A stretch of 64,000 nucleotides of DNA from Ailurus styani (Eukaryota; Chordata; Mammalia; Carnivora; Ailuridae). A program made the position numbers and the translations under genes. Below, piece by piece: positions 57,353-64,000 of this stretch (its first letter is position 1; every line of letters begins with the position of its first letter). Where the stretch lies: NCBI GenBank assembly GCA_002007465.1, contig LNAC01000845.1:453084-517083 (forward strand), read 5' to 3'. The notes under the pieces are model-generated. The model saw nothing but the letters and a program-made list of their open reading frames with translations, was not told where the DNA came from and made no database searches.

Positions 57353-58413
57353 GCCTGTTGTGTGGATGGATCTGGTATGTAAAGTGAGTCCTCTGCCCTG
57401 GGATTAGAAGTCCAAACAAGGATCCTTTATTATACATATAGACAACCTTCAGCTAATCTTGGCTTCCCCTCTGCACCTTTCACTTGGTGCAGCCTCTCCT
57501 AACCCTCCTGCACTACCTTTTTCTGTTCAGACACATTTCAATCTTCTGTATAAGGAGTTCAAGTCATGCAGCAACAGAGTTAAAGCCTAGTCTCCCATGG
57601 AACACTGAAGGTGGAAGGGTTTCAAGAGAAGAGTATGGCAGAAAAGCCAGATTTATTTGGCATAAATGAGGTAGTTCAATAGGTTATGCACTCCAAATAT
57701 TTGTTCTCCCTGGTGATAAAACAAAATGTATTCTTGCTGTGCAGACCTGGAGCAGCTGCTGACTTATCCCTGAGATTGCTCATGTACCTGAGAACACAGT
57801 GCAGGTATGAGGCCCTTAAGATTAAAATACACAAAAATACAAGACTAGAATATTTATGTTAGCAAAAAAAGTTACAATGCGCAAGACATATCGCTCACCC
57901 ACAACTAGTGCAGTTGGCATCTGGGAAGAAGTAGAGCCCAAAGTGCAGTTATCCAAGGAATCAAATAAAGAAAATTCTATCAGCCCAGAATGGGGTGGGA
58001 GTAAGCTAGGAGCAGGAGGTCTGCAACCATTCCCCAATAACTCCTTTGCCTACTGTCACAACCCATTGCTTGGGACGGTCTAGCACCCTATCCCAAGAGT
58101 GGGTTATGAGACAGGATGTAGAAAAGCCCTGCTTTACCCCTAGAGATTCCCTCCCACAGAATGTAGTGGTTCATGGGTTAACCCCATCAGTGGGGCCTCA
58201 TGCTTAATCTTTACTCTCTGGCATGGGAAAAATTATCATAACCTATCCTTCTTTGAAAGAAAAACAACTTTACTGTCCCTTTCAAAAGCTAGATACTCTC
58301 AGGGCCAAGACTCAGATAAAGCACAGCAGAGAAGGACATTCCCCAAAACTCTCATGAGCACTTGGATAAAACATGGCTGTAGTTCATCTGCTTCACCCCT
58401 TCCCCCCAAACCA
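55916..58413 (-). pseudogene. Processed retrocopy of an unidentified mRNA 3' UTR
   Basis: This 2.5-kb block interrupts antisense L1 text, which stops at 'attaagtcttc' and resumes at 'aaatatctggtagaatcc'. It is not L1-like. Read on the minus strand it ends with overlapping AATAAA signals (plus-strand TTTATT at 55,940-55,949), then about 16-25 nt, then a 7-base A-run (55,917-55,923). That is the normal end of a polyadenylated mRNA. Worn target copies are 'gttattaagtctt' (55,903-55,915) and 'ggtactaactcta' (58,414-58,426), 9 of 13. No long frame and no recognised protein, so it is probably 3' UTR only. Parent gene not recognised. Confidence 0.75.
57324..57352 (+). repeat. (CA)n microsatellite inside the retrocopy
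   Basis: About 14 units. It may have been in the parent UTR or grown later. Confidence 0.95.
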
Positions 58414-58699
58414 GGTACTAACTCTAAATATCTGGTAGAATCCACCTGTGAAACCATCTGGTCCTGGACTTTTATTGGTTGGGAGTTTTTTGATTACTGA
58501 TTCACTTTCATTGTAGGTCTATTCAATGTTCTATTTCTTCTTGATTCAGTTTTAGGAGGTTATAGGTTTCTAGGAATTTATCTGTTTCTTCTAGGTCATC
58601 CAACTGGTTGGAAATTTTTCATAATATTCTCTTATAATCCTTTGAATTTCTGTGGTGTCAGCTGTTATTACTCCTCTTTCATTTCTGCTTTTGTATTTG

Positions 58700-58703
<4 letters not shown>

Positions 58704-58755
<52 letters not shown>
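58704..58755 (+). repeat. (TC)n microsatellite inside antisense L1
   Basis: About 26 uninterrupted TC units within the antisense ORF2 text just after 'tttgtatttgagtcc'. Confidence 0.97.
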
Positions 58756-58759
<4 letters not shown>

Positions 58760-59187
58760 CTGTTTAATGAGTCTGGCTAAAGCTTTATCAATTTTGTTGA
58801 TTTTTTTCAAAGAACCAGCTCCTGGTTTCATTGATCTGTCCGATTGCTTTTTCAGTTTTTATACCATCTATTTCTGCTCTAGTCTTTATTATTTCCTTCC
58901 TTCTACTGGTTTGGGGTTTTGCTTGTTCTTTTTCTAGCTCCTTTAGGTTTAAAGCAAGGTTGTTTATTTGAGATTTTTCTTGCTTCTTGAGGTAGGCCCA
59001 TTTAGCTATAAACTTCCCCTTTAGCACTGCTTTTGCTGCATCCTAAAGGATATGGACCATTGTCTTTCCATTTTCATTTGTTTCTGTGTACTTTTCAATT
59101 TCTTCCTTTATTTCCTGATTGACCCACTTGTTGTTTAGTAGCATGCAATTTAACATCCATATATTTGTGGTCTTTCCAGATTTTTTG

Positions 59188-59445
59188 TCATTGATTTCTA
59201 GTTTCATAGCAGTGTTTGAAAAAGATGCATGGTATGACTGCAGTCTTCTTCAATTTGTTCAGACTTGTTTTGTGGACTAATATATGATATATTCTGGAGA
59301 ATGTTCTATGTGCATTTGAAAATAATGTGTATTCTATTGTTCTATGATAGAATGTTCTGCATATATCTGTTAAAGCCATCTGTTCCAATGTGTCATTCAA
59401 AGTCACTGTTTCCTTGTTAATTTTCTGGTTGGATGATCTCTCCAT
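59188..59445 (-). pseudogene. L1 ORF2 endonuclease-domain open segment
   Basis: An 85-aa minus-strand open stretch containing the L1 endonuclease block around 'DICRTFY' and 'TFSRIYHILVHK'. It is a surviving piece of the broken ORF2 and shows the reading direction of the L1. Confidence 0.8.
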
Positions 59446-59772
59446 TGATATAAGTGGGGTATTAAAATCCCCTACTATTATTGTATTACTATTGATTACT
59501 TCCTTTATATTTGTTATTAACTATTTTATGCCTTTGGCTGCTCCCATGTTGAAAGCATAAATATTAACAATTGTTATATTTTCTTGTTGGATTGTCCCTT
59601 TATGATTATGGAGTATTGTTCTTTGTCTCTTCTTATAATGTTTGTTTTAAAGTCTATTTTGTCCAATATATGTATTGCAATCCCAGCTTTCTTCTCACTT
59701 CCACTTACATAATAGATGCTTTTCCATCCATTCACTTTCAATTTGCATGTGTCTTTAGGCCTGAAATGAGTC

Positions 59773-59986
59773 CCTTGTTTTGTTTTAAGATTTTATTTAT
59801 TTTAGAGAGAAAGCACGCGTGCATGAGAGAGCACGGGGGGCGGGGGCAGAGGAAGAGAGAGAGGGAAAAGCAGACACCACGCACAGTGCAGAGCCCAATG
59901 CAGGGTCGATCCCATAACCATGGAAACACTACCAGGGCAGAAACCAAGAGTCGGACACTCAACTGACTGAGTCACCCAGGCACCTG
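59773..59986 (-). mobile_element. Can-SINE, older carnivore type
   Basis: Minus-strand head AGGTGCCTGGGTGACTCAGT, 'ttgagtgtccgactcttgg', CT-rich body. 'tgaaatgagtc' (59,762-59,772) and 'tgaactgagtc' (59,987-59,997) are the target copies. Confidence 0.95.
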
Positions 59987-60261
59987 TGAACTGAGTCTCT
60001 TATAAGTGGAATTTAGATGGGTCTTGTTTTTTTATCCATTCTGTCACCTTATATCTTTGGATTGGAGGATTTGGTCCATTTACATTAAAAGTAATTATTG
60101 ATAGGTATGTACTTATTACCATTTTGTTACTTCTTTATGGTTGTTCTGTAGTTCCTCTCTGTTGCTTTCTTCACTTGCTCTCTTCTCTCATGGTTTGCTC
60201 TTTCTTTAGTGATGAAGTTGGAGTTCTTTCTCTTTCATTGTTGCATATCTATTACTGTTGT

Positions 60262-60460
60262 TTTGTTTTTGTTTTTGTTTTTTTAAAGATCTCATTTATT
60301 TATTTGACAGAGAGAAGGAACACAAGCAGAGGGAGTGGGAGAGGGAGAAGCAGGCTTCCCGCTGAGCAGAGAGCCCGATGCAGGGCTGGATCCCAGGACC
60401 CTGGGATCATGACCTAAGTGGAAGGCAGATGCTTAAAGACTGAGCCACCCAGGCGCCCCT
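60262..60460 (-). mobile_element. Can-SINE, antisense
   Basis: Minus-strand head GGGGCGCCTGGGTGGCTCAG, 'taagcatctgcc', body, (AAAT)n and a (TTTTG)n-modified tail at the left. Approximate target copies 'tactgttgttttg' and 'tactggttttg'. Confidence 0.95.
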
Positions 60461-60543
60461 ACTGGTTTTGATTTGTGATTATCATTGGGTGTATATATAA
60501 CACACATACAGCAGTTTATATTAAGTTGATGGTCACTTAACTT

Positions 60544-60610
60544 TAAACCCATTCTTTATTCCCACATTTTAGGTATAAACCCATTCTTTATACCTCCCAT
60601 ATTTTAGGTT
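60544..60610 (+). repeat. Tandem duplication of about 33 bp in antisense L1
   Basis: 'aaacccattctttat' and 'cccacattttaggt' at 60,545-60,575 recur as 'aaacccattctttat' and 'cccatattttaggt' at 60,578-60,610. Confidence 0.85.
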
Positions 60611-61336
60611 TATGGTACCATACTTTATTAATGGACTTTTATTTTGTGGATCCCTTAAGTGATTTTTATATATATACTTAATTTTACTGCTTTTGTGCCT
60701 CCTACTTTTCTTACTCCTATTTATGGTCTTTCCTTTCCACTTAAAGAATCCCCTTTAACATTTCTTATAGGGCTGGTTTAGTGATGACAAATTCCTTTAC
60801 CTTTTGTTTTTCTGGGAAACTTTATCTCTCCTTCTATTTTGAATGATAGCCTTGCCGGATAGAGTATTCTTGGTTTCATGTTTTTTTCTTTCAGAATTTT
60901 GAATATATCATGCCACTCCCTTCTGGCCTGCAATATTTTGCTAAAAAATCAGCTGATAGCTTTATAGGGTTTCCCTTGTATGTAACTGTATTCTTTCTAT
61001 TGGTGCTTTTAAAATTCTCTATCATTACTTTTTGCCATTTAATTACTATGTGTCTTAGCATGGACCTCGTTAGGTTGACTTTGTTGAGGGCTCTCTGTGA
61101 CTTCTGGACTGGACCTGGATTTCTGTTTTCTCTTCCAGATTTGGGAAGTTTTCAGATATTATTCCTTCAAATATATTTTCTGTCCCCCCTTCTCTTTCTT
61201 CTCCTTCTGGGATCCCTATAATGCAAATGTTATTCTGCTTGATGATTTTGCTGAGTTCCCTTGGTTTGCTTTCATTTTTAAAAATTTTTCTCTCTCCTGT
61301 TCAGCTTGATTGCTTTCCATTACTCCATCCTTCCGG

Positions 61337-61534
61337 TCACTGATCTGTTTCTCCTAGTCTACTATTTATTCCTTCTAGTGTATTTTTAATTTCAGTTATT
61401 GAGTTCTTCATCTCCAATTGGTTCTCTTTCATGTTTTCTATCTCTTTGTGGAGGGTCTCACTGAGGTTCTTCATTCTTTTCTCAAGTCCGGTGAGTATCT
61501 TTATGACCATTACTTTAAACTCTCTATCAGACAT
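61337..61534 (-). pseudogene. L1 ORF1 N-terminal coiled-coil segment
   Basis: A 65-aa minus-strand open stretch rich in E, K, L and M at heptad-like spacing ('LEKRMKNLSETLHKEIENMK'), typical of the ORF1p coiled coil. The rest of ORF1 to about 60,800 is frameshifted. Confidence 0.75.
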
Positions 61535-63009
61535 AAAATTTAATCTTCATTTTGTTTAGCTTTCTTGCTGATTTTTTTCCTGTTCTTTCTTTTGGGGCAT
61601 ATTCCTCTGTCTCTTCATTTCATCTAACCATCTGTGTCTGTTTCTAGGTATTAGGAAAGTCAGCTGTGTCTTATTTTCTTGAAAGAGTTGACCTTATGAA
61701 GAAGAGGTCCTGTAATGTGCCCTGCAGTACCATATACCCTGTTCAGAACCTAGCCCTTCAGGGGTATCTCCTATCTGCGTGGTGTGCAAACTACTGTTGT
61801 GGCTGAGTCACATTTGCTTTCAGTCCAGTTGTCTACAATGGCTCTCTTTGCCTGTTGTGGGTAGGGTTTGGTCCCTGTGTTGTTAGGGGGCCAGTCTGAG
61901 CCTACCTTGGGCTTGAGTTGAATCAGATCAGGTGTTTGCCAGGCATAGAGTAGCACCAAACTGCAGAGCACTTTCTCTGTTATCCCCTGAGAAGCTGTGG
62001 TTGGTGGTCAGGGCCTGAAGTCAAACCAGATGTCTGCTCTCAGCCCCCTTCTGGGGCTGCAGTTGAACTGATATGTGTGGTTATCTTCCCCTCTACATGC
62101 AGCAAGAATCACTTTGGAGTGGTGCTGGCTGTTGTCAGGGCTGCTTGCACACAGCCAGGCTTGTGTCACTGCTTTGACTGGGCTCTGGCCAAGAGTGTAC
62201 TCAAGGGGTAAGAACCATAGGAGAACATGGGGTCAGGGTAGGGAGTGTTACCAAGTTTGAGTGGAACTACTGTGGGAAGAGACCTGGAACCGAGGACTGG
62301 TTGGAGGGAGCATTTCTATAGGAGAATTTCTGGGTGAAGTGGACAGTTAGCAAGTTAGGTAGCAAGTGTTTGAGCAGTACTGGTTCCCATAGGTATCCTT
62401 GTGTTGAGGCTGAGGGACAGAGGAGGGGAATGGCACCTGCCATCTCCTTTGTTCTTGGAGAAGTTTCCCAAGGATCCTTGCCTCTCTAGCACATGCTTTG
62501 AGATTAGTAAACAAATCCCTGTCACATATACCCTAGGTATTTTTGCAAACTGCTGTTTCTACGTTTTATTTCTGTAGGGTTGTTTGTTGTGCTGTCTCTT
62601 TAAAGGCGAATTTTTAAAGTTCCAGGTTTTAAGCCCCACTGATTATAAGAACTTGCAAAATCCAGCCTATCTGGGTTTCAAAGCCAAATGTTATGGGGAT
62701 TTGTCTTCTCCGTGTGAGATCCTAGTGTAAGAGTCTATTTCTATCCCATACCTGGGCCCACAGAGGTTTCTCTGCAAGTTTTCAGGTCATTTTTGGGGGT
62801 TATTTATACTGATGTGGGTGTCATCTAGTATTCATGGGGAGAGGTGAGCTTAGGGTCCTGCCACTCCACCATTTTCCCTGGAAGTCCTCTTTTTAGTCCT
62901 CCTTTTTAGGTCTAGGTGATCAGGCATGCATTGATGCATTGGTATTCATCCTTTTTTCATGTGTTCTCTACAGAGGATGAATTGTTCTTCCTAGCTTAGG
63001 TCCAGGACT

Positions 63010-63290
63010 CCACCTCTTGGTTTAAAATTTTCATTTTCTAATGATTTTTCTGGGATATAGAAAACAATTGATCTTCAAATATTGATTTCCAAATCAAGCA
63101 ATCTTGCTAAACTTCTTGTTAACACCAATATTTTATCTCTAGATTCTTTTATAGTTTCTATATATATAAAATTATCAGCTGCAAGTAATTACAGTTTTAC
63201 TTATTTCTTTTACCAATTCCTGCCATTTTATTTTTCTTGCCTAATTCTGCTAGGTAGGACTTGAATTAAAATGCAGAACAGAAAAGGTGA
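63010..63290 (-). mobile_element. Antisense ancient L1M, RT region (resumed)
   Basis: 'aaaattttcattttctaatg', 'caattgatcttcaaatattg', 'tttctatatatataaaatta' and 'tttttcttgcctaattctgc' fit the antisense L1M RT region, a few hundred bp beyond where the 53.4-kb element broke off. Probably the same element on the far side of the 8-kb L1. Confidence 0.6.
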
Positions 63291-63378
63291 TTATTTAGAC
63301 TTTATAGAAATACCTCTAAAATAAAGAAAGGTTTTTTTGTGTATGTGTGGAGAAATCATGTATCATCTTAAGTCACAG

Positions 63379-63380
<2 letters not shown>

Positions 63381-63427
<47 letters not shown>
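63381..63427 (+). repeat. (AT)n microsatellite
   Basis: About 23 AT units. Confidence 0.97.
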
Positions 63428-63430
<3 letters not shown>

Positions 63431-63808
63431 TTCATGGCAAACCTAGCTTCATGTGACAGTTGTTACTGTCTGACCAGTGATAATAAAATCTGTTGTATAT
63501 CCCTTCTTCTGCCATCTATTTTTGTGCTCCTTCAGATATGTTAGGGAAGGAGAAAGCAGTTATGCAGGAGGACGTATGTTCACTACACTGTGGACAATCA
63601 ATTTGGATAATCTGTAGCGTAAATTTTCAACTTAGGCAGACCAGTTTTCCACCCCTAGGCAAGCTCGGCTTTCTATAGAAATAACCCAGTATGTTCAAAG
63701 TTCACAGAAGTCTAGTAGATATTTCTAATTACTAAACAACACAAAATCAGTTTTTTTAATGGGGAACAATATACATAAGTAAAACTACATGTTATAAAGA
63801 GGTTATTG
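63428..63808. other. Unique sequence
   Basis: No repeat or gene recognised. Confidence 0.45.
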
Positions 63809-63870
63809 ATTAGCTAGTTATATATACATATATATGTGTATATATACATATACATATATAACTAGCTAAT
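63809..63870. repeat. Palindromic AT-rich repeat, 62 bp
   Basis: 'attagctagttatatat' at the left pairs exactly with 'atatataactagctaat' at the right. The inner part is near-palindromic TATA/TACA sequence with no spacer to speak of. GCTAGT islands inside the arms show it is not just a simple AT run. Confidence 0.9.
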
Positions 63871-64000
63871 ATATATATTGTATGTATGTATACATACTGA
63901 AAATTAACTGTTTGGGAAAAAATACAAAATGTATTCAGCTACTAAGCCTTTTATTCTCCTGAATAAAACTTAGTTTTGTTTTCCCTAACTAGTCTAACTT

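Larger units (their letters stand above)
54945..62888 (-). mobile_element. Antisense carnivore L1 lacking its 3' end, 5' end intact
   Basis: Runs right to left. The 5' end at about 62,888 reads on the minus strand 'gaggacttccagggaaaatg' then 'gtggagtgg', an AAGATGG-type start. It continues through a GC-richer 5' UTR (about 61,600-62,888), ORF1 (about 60,800-61,570), the ORF2 endonuclease (about 58,800-60,600) and RT ('catgtcatctgcaaatagt' at 55,354), then stops at 54,945 before the C-terminal region and 3' UTR. Interrupted by the retrocopy (55,916), SINEs (59,773; 60,262) and a (TC)n array. Dead. Confidence 0.88.

Noticed and set aside
57822..58083. Overlapping 71-75 aa frames near the 5' end of the retrocopy, possibly a residual C-terminus
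   Set aside because: No recognisable domain, both strands are open equally, and later sequence looks like UTR. Kept only as part of the retrocopy.
1..64000. CRISPR-like spacing of the many similar 200-bp SINE units
   Set aside because: Units are on both strands with irregular spacing, poly(A) tails and separate target duplications. They are dispersed SINEs in a mammal.

Overview
This window looks like nuclear DNA of a caniform carnivore, most likely a mustelid. The main evidence is more than 20 copies of the carnivore-specific, tRNA-derived Can-SINE (SINEC). Each is about 200 bp and reads roughly GGCGCCTGGGTGGCTCAG, then an A/B-box head, a CT-rich stretch and AAATAAATAAA plus a poly(A) tail. 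The youngest copies carry the 'gggttaaagcctctgcc' and 'ctgcctgcctctctgcctacttgt' variants that I associate with Mustelidae; this assignment is from memory of the families, not from a search. The DNA is AT-rich, and I could support no intact cellular gene, exon, tRNA, rRNA or CRISPR array. It reads as a gene desert or the inside of a very large intron. All open reading frames long enough to notice are LINE-1 remains or chance frames.

Layout. 1-2.3 kb: antisense ancient L1 (ORF1/5' region) with three SINEs. 2.8-6.0 kb: a 5'-truncated sense L1 that was hit by a second L1, with target-site duplications (TSDs) for both events. 6-10 kb: mostly unique sequence with a MIR, a MER5A-like element, a 160-bp L1 tail insertion and one SINE. 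10.0-23.2 kb: a stack of sense L1s. An ancient L1 5' half was split at 10,919/17,861 by a nearly full-length younger L1 (10,920-17,860; 5' UTR, dead ORF1, dead ORF2, 3' UTR, itself carrying two SINEs). Then come a middle-aged L1 (about 18.0-22.5 kb) and the 3' end of an older L1M. 23.2-31 kb: unique sequence plus MIR, L2, antisense L1M, an LTR fragment and SINEs. 31.3-33.3 kb: a hAT-like fossil with two SINEs at the same site, then microsatellites. 33.9-38.5 kb: antisense ancient L1. 39.8-40.6 kb: L2. 40.8-47.2 kb: SINEs, a second copy of the hAT-like fossil, MER20-like, L2 and an internal L1 fragment. 47.4-51.5 kb: an ancient sense L1/HAL1-type element cut up by a solo MaLR-type LTR and five SINEs. 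51.5-53.4 kb: unique sequence holding a 41-bp inverted repeat. 53.4-63.3 kb: an antisense ancient L1 interrupted by an 8-kb antisense carnivore L1. That L1 was itself hit by a 2.5-kb processed retrocopy of an unidentified 3' UTR and by two SINEs. 63.3-64 kb: a (TA)n tract and an AT-rich palindrome.

The biology here is retrotransposition and decay. L1 supplied the reverse transcriptase and endonuclease; SINEs and the retrocopied mRNA used that machinery, leaving poly(A) tails and 8-18 bp TSDs that let the order of events be read. I found no evidence for a new functional system. The items most worth checking are the unidentified 3'UTR retrocopy, the palindromic AT-rich repeat, the 41-bp inverted repeat, the double SINE insertion at one target, the possible 3' transduction, the inverted L1 5'-end stub inside an L1, and a poly(T)-only insertion flanked by a 15-bp duplication.
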